A stretch of DNA of 64,000 nucleotides from Hevea brasiliensis (Eukaryota > Streptophyta > Magnoliopsida > Malpighiales > Euphorbiaceae). Position numbers and translations under genes: made by a program. This document shows positions 37,269 through 48,733 of this stretch, piece after piece. How positions within the stretch are numbered: position 1 is the stretch's first letter; every line of letters starts with the position of its first letter. A model generated the notes under the pieces. It did not search any database and was not told the DNA's origin. It worked only from the letters and a program-made list of their open reading frames with translations. The stretch lies in contig NC_079499.1 of NCBI RefSeq assembly GCF_030052815.1, positions 69,765,760-69,829,759 on the forward strand. The letters are read 5' to 3'.

Positions 37269-37299
37269 ATAAATTTCGTCCATGAAATTTTACCTGGCA

Positions 37300-38345
37300 T
37301 TAATCTTTAAACAGCTGTGGTTGTCTCCTCATATCCTCTTCACGTTCCCAAGTAGCTTCCTGGCCTGAATGATGGTTCCACAGCACTTTAACCAGGTGTA
37401 TCTGTTTGTTCCTCAGCTGCTTCACTTCATAAGCCAGAATTTTTATGGGTTCTTCCTCATATGAGAGGTCTGGATTTACTTCAATCTCTTCAACTGATAG
37501 TACATGAGATGGGTCAGATCTGTACCTCCTTAACATGGACACATGGAAGACACTGTGTATCTTTGCTAGCTCTGGAGCTAATGCCAACCGATATGCCAAA
37601 GGACCCACTCTTTCCAGAATCTCATATGGTCCGATGAAACGAGGACTCAGTTTCCCCTTTCTGCCAGATCTCATAATCCTCTTCCAAGGAGAAACTTTGA
37701 GGAATACCTTATCACCCACTGCATATTCAATATCTCTTCTCTTTAGATCAACATAGGACTTCTGACGGTCTGATGCAGCCTTGAGTCTATCTCTAATCAA
37801 TCTGATCTTTTCCTCTGTCTGCTGAACAATTTCTGGCCCAATCATCTTCCTTTCACCTACTTCGTCCTAACATAGGGGAGTTCTGCACTTTTTGCCATAC
37901 AAAGCTTCATATGGAGGCATCCCAATGCTTGATTGGTAGCTGTTGTTATAAGCAAACTCTATCAAAGGCAAGTGTGTATCCCAACTACCTTCAAATTCAA
38001 TCACACAAGCCCGTAGCATATCCTCCAATATCTGAATAACCCTCTCAGACTGGCCATCTGTCTGTGGGTGGAATGCTGTGCTGAAGTTCAATCTAGTTCC
38101 TAGGGCTCTCTGAAGACTACCCCAGAATCTAGAAGTGAACCTAGGATCTCTGTCAGATACAATTGATACTAGCACTCCATGCAGTTTTACAATCTCATAT
38201 ATGTACAATCTGGCCAATCTTTCCAGGCTATAGTCCATCCGGACTGGCAAAAAGTGAGCAGACATGGTTAGTCTGTCAATTATAACCTATACTGCATCAT
38301 GACTATTCTGTGTCCTCAGAAATCTCATCACAAAATCCATAGTTA
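37300..38345 (-). pseudogene. chromovirus integrase with C-terminal chromodomain, two in-frame stops
   Basis: A single frame reads EQITMDFVM, then [74 protein letters not shown], a GPY/F module (KLSPRFIGPYEILERVGPLA) and the chromodomain tail (HLVKVLWNHHSGQEATWERE). The catalytic Asp, Asp and Glu are present. Both breaks are TAG codons where the family has Trp: 38287-38289 and 37867-37869. Each is a single G-to-A change on the coding strand. The chromodomain guides integration towards modified chromatin in this lineage. The N-terminal zinc domain is not recognisable upstream of 38345. Confidence 0.93.
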
Positions 38346-39314
38346 TCTGTTCCCTTACAATGTTTCATAGGGTGCCACTTGTATGCTAGCTTGACACTTA
38401 TTAATGTATACAAATTCTGTTAGTGGGATGTATCTGTCCCATCTCCTCTCGGATTCAATGACACAAGTTCTCGATATATTCTTGAGGGCTTATCACATTT
38501 CTGAGTTATTTTTATCATTTCATTTCATTATTTATAGGAACTCAATGAGTTTCGAATTTACTGAATTACTTGTTTCGATTTGTCCATCCGTTTGAGGATG
38601 ATAAGTAAATCTTGATATCTTTAAGCTTATAGCAATTCTTGTAGTACGGTAATTCACATTAATATAACTGAGTCACTGACTCTAGCTACCTTACAAGTGT
38701 AGTCATTTGATAGGCTAGTTCTGAAGTCTTAAATTTCTGACTAAAATTTTCACATTTATTTCCAGTAATAGTATTCTATTCCGGTGCAACTGTATCAATT
38801 TATAGATTACTTACAAATATTCTTAATTTATTATACCACGAGGAAGCACGTAGCTCTACACAATAATCCCGTGTCGGTACTATAATCTGCATCTTACAAT
38901 ACAAACATCGAGAACATTATATAGTCACTACGTTATAACCTCATGGACTAGGTTTTCTAACATCTTATCCTTCTCGAATCCACTAATATCACAAACTGAT
39001 TCTGATTACAATTTCCTTTGACAATTATTAACAGTAACATTTTTTTCCTCATCTAGAGCAATTCTATTACTGTAACTTACTTTTAGGTCCTCTTGCCATA
39101 CATTAGTAGGCTCGCCAATTAGCTTTATAATTTACGGTATGTTAGAAAATACTTTTAGCTAACAATTCTTCCAAATTTAATGTCAACCATACTTGTTATT
39201 GTAGTTATTATCCTAAAGGACTAGTCACTAATACATCAAAATTTGTTCCCATGTAAAGGAATGACAACAGAACATATAGTTCTGACACTAACACACAACT
39301 AAGTAGTGCTGGGA
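38346..39314 (-). pseudogene. decayed protease region and unrecognised interior
   Basis: Next to gag, minus-strand translation gives a degenerate protease: DPSTT*LCVSV, then SVVIPLHGNKF (39200-39300), with stops. From about 39150 down to 38350 nothing resembles RT or RNase H. The same non-coding text, including 'cataccgtaaattataaagc', recurs on the plus strand at 51600-52060. Confidence 0.65.
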
Positions 39315-40005
39315 TCAGATAATAACTAAAATTAAGAACTTACCAGCAGCTACATTTGAAGTTTCTACTCCTTTTACTTGGTGCATAGTGGACTCTCTGA
39401 CTAGTGCGCTACTATATTCGGGTTGATTCACTGTGTTATAATGGTGAGGAGTACCGACTCTATTTCTATCTTGACTTTGACTGACGGTCTGTGAAATCCG
39501 GAGAGTAGATTGAGGTGGTTTAGTACAATCTTTAGCAAAGTGTCCAAGTTTTCCACAATTGTAGCAGGCTCCAGAGGCCTTACGACAAATACCTCCATGA
39601 TATCTTCTACAAGTTTCACATTGGCGGGAAGGGTAGGAACTTCTAGTTGTTCGACGACTAGATCTTAGTGGTCTCTGCCCTGATGATCCGCCTCTATCAT
39701 ATTTCTGAGTTCGGGGTTCCTCAAATTCTTTTCTCTTCCCCAAATTACTGTTCGAACTCTGACCCATAGGTTTCTCCCTCTTTTCCATTTCACACTGCCC
39801 TTGTGGGGTTGGAGTGCATTACTTGGGCTTGGTGTGATTATCAGCCATTTGTTGAAAGAAAGTGGCCATTTGTTGGGCCATTTGTGCGATAATTTGTACC
39901 GGTAAAGCCCAGTGCAGTCAGGCCTTCGACATTTTGTGGAGCTGGGGCCTCAGCTTGTTCTTCTGCCATCACAGACTGTTCTATTGTCTCATTATTCTCT
40001 TCCAT
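39315..40005 (-). pseudogene. shortened gag with CCHC knuckle, capsid missing
   Basis: An ATG at 40005 opens MEENNETIEQSVMAEEQAEA. A frame change near 39900 leads to text like QQMATFFQQMAD. An open frame from 39788 follows: an Arg/Ser-rich linker, CETCRRYHGGIC and the knuckle CYNCGKLGHFAKDC. Chromovirus gag normally has a ~200-residue capsid domain between the leader and the knuckle; here the leader joins almost directly to the linker. The element therefore could not build its own particle. Confidence 0.85.
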
Positions 40006-40172
40006 ATCTTTTCACAAGATTTTCTATTCCTATACATCCAACATAAGGAGATTCCTCTCCATTAGTTCACATTTATGATGTAAATGTACTATATGTATCA
40101 AACATTTGGGCAGTTGTAGTTACCGGCAAAAAGATTTCAAATTCAAAGTTCAAAATTTACTTTAAAACCATT

Positions 40173-40184
40173 GCTCTGATACCA
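40173..40184 (-). other. primer binding site of the chromovirus
   Basis: The minus strand reads TGGTATCAGAGC, eight bases after the 5' LTR end. It is complementary to the 3' end of initiator tRNA-Met. Confidence 0.92.
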
Positions 40185-40192
40185 CTAAAACA

Positions 40193-43100
40193 TGTCACAC
40201 CCTACGCCTCTGTAAGGCATAACATGATCCCGTAGTATACCTAATGAATTACCAACTTCGTCTACTGATAACCCATTAAATACACTACAAGGGATTTTAA
40301 AAAACTTTTCTTACTTCTTTTATAGTGGTGAGCACTATTTACAGGTGTTAAAAACCTTTTTGATCTGAAGTGATAGAACTAACACATTTAAATTATTTGG
40401 AATTTCTGTAAAAATTTTGGCAGAGTGCCATCTGTATTTTGGATAAAACAGTTCTTCAGAAAACCTGTAAAAAGCACTTCAATATGTATTTGCAAATCTC
40501 AACTCCAACATATTTCTCAACACAACATTTTTCTCAACTCAAATCCGCAGTGATTTTTCAAAGACTGAGATACAAGAAAAATAATACAAAACTATTCAAG
40601 TAAAGGAAATCACAAATTTACATTTACAATAATTTACATTTAATTACATACCAAAATATTTTATAAGAGCTTCTATACAACTGCTCAAATAATTTACATA
40701 CATATTATTATATGCATACATCAAAACCTATGTACATGGGTATACCTATGATATACCTGGAGCTGATCTGAATATATCTTCAAGGAAATTTACTTACTGC
40801 TCTATGCTCTTCTTACTGCGACGACATAAAGCTATCATTGAGTTGTGAACTTCGATGGTGCACAACTATAATTTAAAACATAGTACAATATATATTGACA
40901 AAATTTCTGATAAATAAATTGGGAATCTGAATACTCATCAAATTTCAAAACTCAAAATATTCGTTGCCAATAATGTAAATCATTTGTATAAATGACTTTG
41001 ATCACAAAATTCAATTTATCAAACCATGACTAACCATTTAAGTAATTCAACAAAATCAATTATACATAAACCATAATTGAAATCACAATTTCTTACCATT
41101 CAAAAGCCATTCTGTATCTCAAAAATCAATCTTTATCTCACTAATATGCAAGACTAATCCGAAAGGGCCATATTCGATGTGATTCTAACTCCCTATGGTC
41201 GGGGAGGTCGAATCATCGTGCACAGTACCATCACAATAATGAATCTTCCGCAAGGGCCATAACGATAAAATAAACTTAGATCTAACCTCAAATCAGAGGA
41301 AAATCTAAGCCTGTGCACGTACCATGGTAATCAAAACACAACTAACTCCATTGTCTTCTCAACAAATGAGAGAGACGGGTAATAACCTAGTCAAACATCT
41401 ATAGTGAGATATAAAACAATATCACAATCCATTTAGTGAGCATAAATCACAATACAATTCGATTCAAAGTCAATTTTAATATCCAATAAAGTTTTATGCT
41501 CATCACAATTCAAATCATACAATTGCATTTTTCCATGAAAATTGCCATCACAATTCAAAACATGTTCTATCAAAATTTTCTAAAACATAATTTATTCAAT
41601 CCATAACAATGCTTAATACTTGTGGAAATACCATTTCACAAAGCTGAATTCATACATACTATAACAATTTTCAATAATCATTGAATTAAATCTAATGCTT
41701 GTTAAACATAATACATAAGAAAAATATGTCATTTAATCATATGAAATATTAAAAGTAAAATCAGTTAAAAACTAGTTGTGCACAAACCTCTGATAATTGT
41801 CTCCTGGTTTGGACTCAGTGTTTCGTACCCTTTTCCTGAGTCTTTGGTAACTGAGAAACACAATTTAAAGTGTTTCAGTACTAAATTAAATTGTCTCTAT
41901 CGATAATGCTTGTTAAGTGGTTCACTGAAATCTATTATTTGCTTAATCACTTAATATACCGACCCTCAATATTTTCTAGGTAAATTAGGTTTTGGTGTCC
42001 TTAATATGTCACATTCGATAATGTTTTAGGATTGGTACGTGTTACCAAACTCAATTCTATGTATATTGCGTTTTCTTGCATTTCATTGTAAATTGCTGGA
42101 TTTCGGGATACTAGTTTGACCTAGCCGGACGATCTAGTTCCCTCGGTTTTCGGTCAAAACTACAAACTTGTAGATCTATGTCTTATTGCACGCGGGGCAA
42201 AATTTCAGGTCAATCCGAGTTAAGTAGACCAAGTTATGGTCATTATACTATTGCTGGTCAAATGGCATCAAATTAGGTCAATTTTAGGTCAATTTGGTCA
42301 ACTTTGGTTCGGCCAGTTTTTGGACCCGAACTTGTGCAAGCTTTTTGACTTGCTTCTGGTCATTTCTGGGTTTTGGTGTCTTCATAAGACTTGTAGGTAT
42401 GGGTCTTAACTATTCATGGTTAAAATTTCAGGTCACTTCAACCTGTTTTGAGTGAGTTATGGCCTAAACACTCACTGCTGCCCAATTGGTCATTTTTCAG
42501 GTCCTAATTGTACCTAATCCGAATTGGTCATTTTCTTAGGTCACCTTGCAAGCAGAATTTTGGTATGTTTTCTCAATGAAAGTTGGCACATTTTGTGCCT
42601 AGTTCCACCTCCAATTAGTCTCATACCAATTGAGGTTACACATTTAAACTTATTGGCTAAAATGTACACTGCCCTTGGTTACTTTGCTTAACACACATCA
42701 ATTACACACATTTACCTTGCAATATGTTTACTTCCCTACCAAATCTGTTTTGGTACATTACCAAAACCACATCCCACTTTACATTATCCTCACTTTGGGC
42801 AGATTACAATTATCTTCAATACACCAATTAAAGTTCACATTTATAAAGTCTAAATACAATCATATACACACCTAAACATCACTAATTCTCACATACACTT
42901 TACAAAATAATTTCATACACATATGCATCAATCCTTCTATGTCAACATTCTGCCAACACTTCAATGAATACATACATTTATTCAAGTGTCCCCAAGCTGC
43001 CGAAATTGTCCTTCAACACCAAGTGTCCTACAATTCATTAAATCCCATTCCAAGTGCAAAAATCACCTTATACATAGAAGTAATTCACTAGGTTATTAAA

Positions 43101-44157
43101 TCATCACAACCAACATAATTCTCATCAATTATATGTACAAATACTTCATCAATACATGATTACATGGCTGCCCAAAAATGGATATCTCAATACTCTTCAA
43201 ACTTAAAAAATTTCCTTCACAAAACCAACACCCATAACATGTATACAAAGTTTATCAAAGAAATCTTCAAAAATGCTAACTTACCTTATGGTTGGAGCTT
43301 GTTAAACCTTGCTTAAACTTCTCAAATTTGGTATCAAACTCTTCCTTGTGATGAGTAGACAAACTTTCATGAAGCCACTTAAGGGATTGGAGTTGAAAAT
43401 GGGGAGGTTAAGTGAGCTTGCATGAAACGCCCATGGAGTTTTCTCTCACCTTCATTCACGGCAACTTTGGTACAATGGAGAAGATGAAATTTTCTGATGG
43501 TGTAATGGAAGTACACCTGCCCCACTATGTGTTTAATTAATCCTTTAATGGTCCACTAACTCCAAATAATCATATAATAAGCCAAATGTGCATTTATTCC
43601 ACATTAACCCATGATTTTAGCTATTTGTATTAGGTACCACTAAACTAATTTTTCATTTTATTTTCTAAGTGTAATATTATTTATTTTTAATGGAAATTTA
43701 GGTCAAAAGACACTTCGGGATGTCAAATGACCATAATGCCCCTGTTCGGTTGCATTCAGATTTTTCTAATAATCGGTTTTGTCTATTTTTCGATTTCTCA
43801 CTTTTCTTTGTACTAATTATTTAATTTTTCTTTGATCTTTCTAATGATATTTATTCTTCTATAAGGGTCTATTTAAGTCCTAAAAATGTTTTACAGGGTC
43901 CCCCGTAGTCCAGGGCTAGTCAGCGGTCCACGCCGTGACTTCCCTCATGATCACCCATCGCTAGGTTTCCTACGCTTAACTTGATCACATTTCTTTGCTA
44001 TTATTTTTCCTTTGTTTTTCTTGTATTTTCTTTTCTTGTATTTCATTATTTTATGTCTCCTCACTCATATTGAAGTGTAGTTCTAGGCATCCTAGCTGTC
44101 TGGACAGCACTGGTTACCGGAATAGCAGAACGCACTACCAAACTTAGGGGTGTTACA
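40193..44157 (-). repeat. 5' LTR of the chromovirus, 3965 bp
   Basis: It pairs with 33243-37252. Visible differences are one fewer 35-bp unit (single copy at 41181-41215), loss of a few bases near 42140, and a local cluster of changes at 40815-40855 and 43740-43960. Confidence 0.95.
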
Positions 44158-45777
44158 CAACTTATCCATGATGTATAAAAAGGTCAATATTTTCATTGAC
44201 CAGTGAATTGTATAATGACCAGTAAACCCTGAAAATAAAGAAATAAATATTTAATCTTATAATATGCCCTAGTTTGCCTAGTTGACTAGTTTGGATAGGT
44301 TGGCATGTCAATAGGATTTTGACAGCTGTTCTGTAAATGGCTTTACGTCATATTGTGTTTTATGGCTTACTATGCCATACTATGATTTTAATAGCCAATG
44401 GCTATACAGATTGTGTTATTATACTCGGCTTAATGCCTGATTGATTATATGGCTTTTTAGCCACACTGTAGGCACACTGGGAGATATTTTGTGACCGATG
44501 GTGTGACGACTAGAGGTACTAGGTACCCAGTGTTAGTATATCTGTTTATCCAGTCTGGTCAATGTATAGGCTACACGGGCGGTCAATGTATAGGCTACAC
44601 GGGTAGTCAATTAAAACATTATTCAATTCAGGCAGTTAAGTTAAGTTAAGTGTACAGAAATTTCAGTACAATTAAATTAAGCATTGAATGAAATGAGTAA
44701 AAAAAGATTAGCAATAGAAACATAACAAAGATACAATTTGTAGAACTGTAGAGACTTAAAATACAATACAGTTAGAATAATTGATTCCTGGATATCCGAA
44801 TTATGATTTATTTCTTTCTTTATTTGTATATATTAGCAGAAATGCTTAGCATGATGGAATTGCTTCCTTGTGCAGGTACTGAAGGTAAAACCAATAGACT
44901 GTCGACTGAGATTTTTGGAGTTTAGATCTGCAGAAGTGTCAGAAGAGTTCAAGATTGTCACCTCCTTAGCAATACATGTAGATAGGGCTCATTTTAAGCA
45001 TGTTTTCTAATCTGTACATTATAATTACTGCTTATATTGTAATGTGAATTAGTAACTGTAATTTCATTTGTATATCCAGTACTTAATAAATTTATGTACT
45101 TAATTGAAAAATTATATAAGTTAATGAAATATAAGAATTCTGATATTTGAATTAATTATCTAATCATAATGATTCTGAATGAGATTGAATTTGAGAAATT
45201 TTGGAGACTGAATCTGAGTTTGAGAAACTGATGAGAATGCCTTGAGATAATCAGAGTTATGAATTTGAGCATATATTGAAATTTTTTTTGGCAGGTTCAG
45301 AAGAACTATTAGTCCAAATTACAGCCGGCACTCTGCCGGATTATCATTAAAATTTTTGAATTTTCCAAATTAGTCAGATTTTGATAAACAGTAAAAAATA
45401 GCCTAAACCTCATATAAAGTTTTTGAACAAGTAAATTAAGAACTATAATAAAATCAGATAAGATCAGGTGCTCCGGCACGTTGTGTAGCACGCCTTGCTC
45501 GACTATACTGTAGATGGGCGAGGGGTGTTACAGATATGATATGAAATTGTTTTTGATAGGTAACTATTGGAACCTGCCAGATGCCAATAAAATAGAGGAG
45601 GCTCTACCCGGGTTTCCAGAGAGATAAATTGTGATAAAAAAAAATATTACCACATGTTTTCTACAAAGTTTAAAAATTAACAATGGAAATGATAGGATAA
45701 GATAGGGGTGCAAAGGTATCAAATGTGGCACAACTTGCTCGACTATACTACAGACAGTTGAGGGGTGTTATAATTAT

Positions 45778-46403
45778 AATATATTATAGAGAGCTCACAA
45801 AGTTGAGAGGTGCGTTGAATTCTATGAGTTTTGTTTGAGTAACTTATAAGGGTGAGAAAAATAATTAGTTATTGTAATTATTTTTCCTTTATAGTGGATT
45901 TGTTAGTGGAGTAGGCTTACGCCGAACCATGTTAAATTTTGTATTCTTTATTTTGTGTATGTGTAAATTTCATAATAAATGATATCAGAGTTATGATTCG
46001 AGATGTCAAAGATGGTGAGTACAAAATATGAAGTGGAGCCATTTGATAGGAAAATTAATTTTAGCCTGTGGCAAAGCACCGTAAAATATGTCCTTGTGCA
46101 ATAAGAATTAATTAAAGTATTGAACGAGAAATAACTAGTAACCATATAAAATGATAATTGGGAGGAGCTTCAACAAAAGGTAGTGAATACGATTCAATTG
46201 ACGTTAGCCCTGATGTAAAGAACAATGTCTTGGAGGAGACTTCGCCTGTTGTTTTATGGAAGAAATTGGAGAGTTTGTACATGTTAAAGTCACTCACAAA
46301 TCGTTTGTACTTAAAAAAGGAGTTGTACCAACTCAGAATGGATGAATGTACTGATGTGAAGGATCGCCTTAATATTTTTAATAAATTAATTACCTAACTG
46401 GCT
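45778..46403 (+). pseudogene. 5' part of an older copia element: LTR end, PBS and broken gag
   Basis: The host of the whole nest. 45778-45979 has the text of a copia LTR end ('gtaattatttttcctttatagtgg', 'cgccgaaccatgttaa'). A PBS-like TGATATCAGAG follows at 45980-45990 (one change from TGGTATCAGAG). An ATG at 46003 opens copia gag: MSKMVSTKYEVEPFDRKINF, then a stop. In another frame come VVLWKKLESLYMLKSLTNRL and YLKKELYQLRM (46245-46340), the UBN2-type gag core. It is cut at 46404 by the next element. Its LTR was cut by the 23614-45772 insertion. Confidence 0.8.
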
Positions 46404-48579
46404 TGTAACATCATCATTGTAGGCAGTTTTGTACTTTCTACTATTACGGTAACTAAGGTCTATTCTGACAGCTAGAATGTATAGAACCTGTAACACCCTC
46501 ACTGTAGCAACTCCGTACATTCTACTGTTCCGATGACCAGTGTCAGTCCAGACAGCTAGAATGTCTGGAAAAATAGTTTAACTAAAGTGAAGAACCATAA
46601 TTAACTCAAATGTTAATAAGAAAAATTTAGGAAAGAAAATTTTAGAAATAAAATACAACCAACTTAAATGAGCCGGTGCCCTAGCGATGGGTAACCCAGT
46701 GGGAAGTTGCGGTTCTCGCAACTAGGAGCCCTAGACCGGGGGGAAAATTCATAAAATAATTTTTGAGACTCTAGAGAAGGGTCATTGAGGGTTCTATGGC
46801 ATTAGAATTCCAAGAAAATGCTTAGAAAAATTTTTCAATTAGTACAGACAATTTTAGTCTATTAAGCCAAACGGAGGGCATTTTGGTCATTTCGCCTTCA
46901 GAGGTGATTTTTGGCTTACTTGTCCAGTTAAGTAAATAATTATCATGACACAATTAGTTTTTAATTGATTTTATTCTGAAATTTTTATATGATTAAATAA
47001 CGTTATTTTCCTTATGTATTATGTTTATCAAGTATTAGATTTAATTCAATGATTATTGAAATTCTTATAGTATGTATGAATTTAGCTTTGTGAAATGGTA
47101 TTTCAAAAAGTATTAAACATTATTGTGGATTGAATAAATTATGTTCTGGAAAATTTTGATAGAATATGTTTTGAATTGTGATAGGCAATTTGCATGGAAA
47201 AATACAAATTTATGTTTTGAATTGTGATGAGCATAAAAAAATTATTGGATATTGGAATTGACTTTGAATCGAATTGTGTTGTGATTTATGCTCACAAAAA
47301 GGATAAAGAGATTGATGATATTGTTTTGTATCTCACTATAGATACTTGACTAGGTTATTACCCGTCTCTCTCATTTGTTGAGGAGACAATGGAGTTAGCT
47401 TTGTTTTGATTACCATGGTACGTGCACAGGCTTAGATTCTCCTCTTATTAGAGGTTAGATCTAAGTTTTTATTTGTTATGGCCCTTTCGGAAGTTTCATT
47501 ATTGTGATGTGTACTGTGCATGATGATTCGACCTCCTCGACCATAGGGAGTTAGAATCCGATTCGACCTCCCCGACCATAGGGAGTTAGAATCACCCTGA
47601 AGATGGCCCTTGCGGATTAGTCTTGTATAGTTAGTGAGATAAAGAATGGTTTTTGAATAGTAAAGAATTGTGATTTCAATTATGATTTATGTATAATTGA
47701 TTTTGTTAGAATTAATCTTTATTTTCATGATTACTGGAATTACTTTAAATGTCCAGTTGTAATTTGATAAATTGAATTTCTTGCTCAAAGTCATTTTAAC
47801 TAATGATTTATATTATTAGTAACGAAGATTTTGACTTTTGGAATTTTATTGAATTTCGAGACTTTCAAATTAATTGTTATAATTTTGTCAATGTATATTG
47901 TACTATGTTTTAAATTATAGTTGTGTACTACTGAGTTTACCACTCAGTGATAGCTTTGTATGCTGTCGCAGGTGAAAAGAGCATAGAACAGTTGAGTAAG
48001 CTTCTTTGAAGACACATTCAGATCAGCTCCAAGTATATTATAGGTATACCCATGTACATAGGTTTTGATGTATGCATGTAATAATATGTATGTAAATTAT
48101 TTGAGTAGTTGTATAAAAACTCTTGTAAAATATTTTGATATGTAATTAAATGTAAATTATTGTAAATGTAAATTTGAGATTTCATTTACCTGTATAGTTT
48201 TGTAATATTAATTTTGGAGTCTTGTAATCAATGAAATGTTTCTTTTATCGTGAGGTTGGTTTGAAAATGAAATGATTTGATTATTGAGATTGAATTATGA
48301 GATGAAATAAAGTTTATTGGAGTTGTATTTGAGAAAACATATTGGGAGTGTTTTCTTTTTCAGGTTTGAATAATTGTTTTCTGAAAATACAGCCGGCACT
48401 CTGTCGAAATTTTAAAATTTTTTTTATAACACCAGATTTTAATCGATGATTTAAATTTCATGAAAATTGATTTAAAATCCCTTATAGTATATTTAATGGG
48501 TTACAGGTAGGTGAAGTACGTAATTCATTAGGTGTACTACGGGATCATGTTACATCTTACGGAGGAGTAGGGTGTGACA
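46404..48579 (+). repeat. chimeric 5' LTR made of three pieces
   Basis: 46404-46488 is the first 85 bp of one LTR (TGTAACATCATCATTG). At 46489 a second LTR of the 27719-type starts (TGTAACACCCTCACTG) and is followed for about 460 bp. At about 46948, after 'aaataattatcatgacac', the sequence switches to the 3' two-fifths of the 1-4022-type LTR (matching 2362-4022) and ends GTGTGACA at 48579. This looks like an LTR inserted in an LTR, followed by a deletion joining them. Confidence 0.8.
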
Positions 48580-48586
48580 TGTTTAT

Positions 48587-48598
48587 TGGTATCAAAGC
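48587..48598 (+). other. primer binding site, one base changed
   Basis: TGGTATCAAAGC, seven bases after the LTR end. The tRNA-Met-type PBS is TGGTATCAGAGC. Confidence 0.85.
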
Positions 48599-48733
48599 AA
48601 TGGTTTTAAAGTAAATTTTGAACTGTGAATTTGAAATCTTTTTGTCGATAAATACAACTGCTCAAATGTTTGATACATATAGTACATTTACATCATAAAT
48701 ATGAACTAATGGAGAGAAATCTCCTAGTGTTGG

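Larger units (their letters stand above)
33243..44157 (-). mobile_element. nest level 3b: Ty3/gypsy chromovirus (Tekay/Del-like), full length but defective
   Basis: The perfect TSD CAACT is at 33238-33242 and 44158-44162. Very long LTRs (4010 and 3965 bp) are almost identical, so the insertion is recent. The interior is only 2940 bp (37253-40192). In minus-strand order it holds the tRNA-Met PBS, a shortened gag with zinc knuckle, a decayed protease, about 0.6 kb with nothing recognisable, an integrase with chromodomain, and the PPT. No reverse transcriptase or RNase H motif is found. Confidence 0.95.
27663..45532 (+). mobile_element. nest level 2: gypsy-type solo LTR, split into three pieces
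   Basis: It starts TGTAACATCCTCAC at 27663 and ends GGGGTGTTACA at 45532. The perfect TSD GATAT is at 27658-27662 and 45533-45537. The pieces are 27663-27718, 30866-33242 and 44163-45532, about 3.8 kb in total. No internal domain is present. The two gaps are the insertions at 27719-30860 and 33243-44157, each with its own TSD. The piece from 30861 on matches the first bases of this window. Confidence 0.92.
23614..45772 (+). mobile_element. nest level 1: gypsy-type solo LTR, split into 23614-27662 and 45538-45772
   Basis: It starts TGTAACATCTTCACC at 23614 and ends GGGGTGTTATA at 45772 (terminal C of CA mutated). The flanks repeat ATTAT at 23609-23613 and 45773-45777. Its own length is about 4.28 kb, with no internal domain, so it is a solo LTR. 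It resumes after 45532 with the GATAT copy of the next insertion. Between 25380 and 26330 it carries several diverged copies of the ~200-bp block with 'gacatagggctacaa' and 'ccataac' words. Confidence 0.9.

Noticed and set aside
40173..40184. tRNA-like sequence
   Set aside because: The PBS sites here (also 14962, 48587, 54737) are only 12-19 bases complementary to tRNA 3' ends; no cloverleaf surrounds them and no tRNA gene was seen.
35768..42875. Matching 66-codon ORFs at 35768-35968 and 42675-42875
   Set aside because: They are the same sequence in the two LTRs of one element; repetition reflects the LTR pair, not a gene family.
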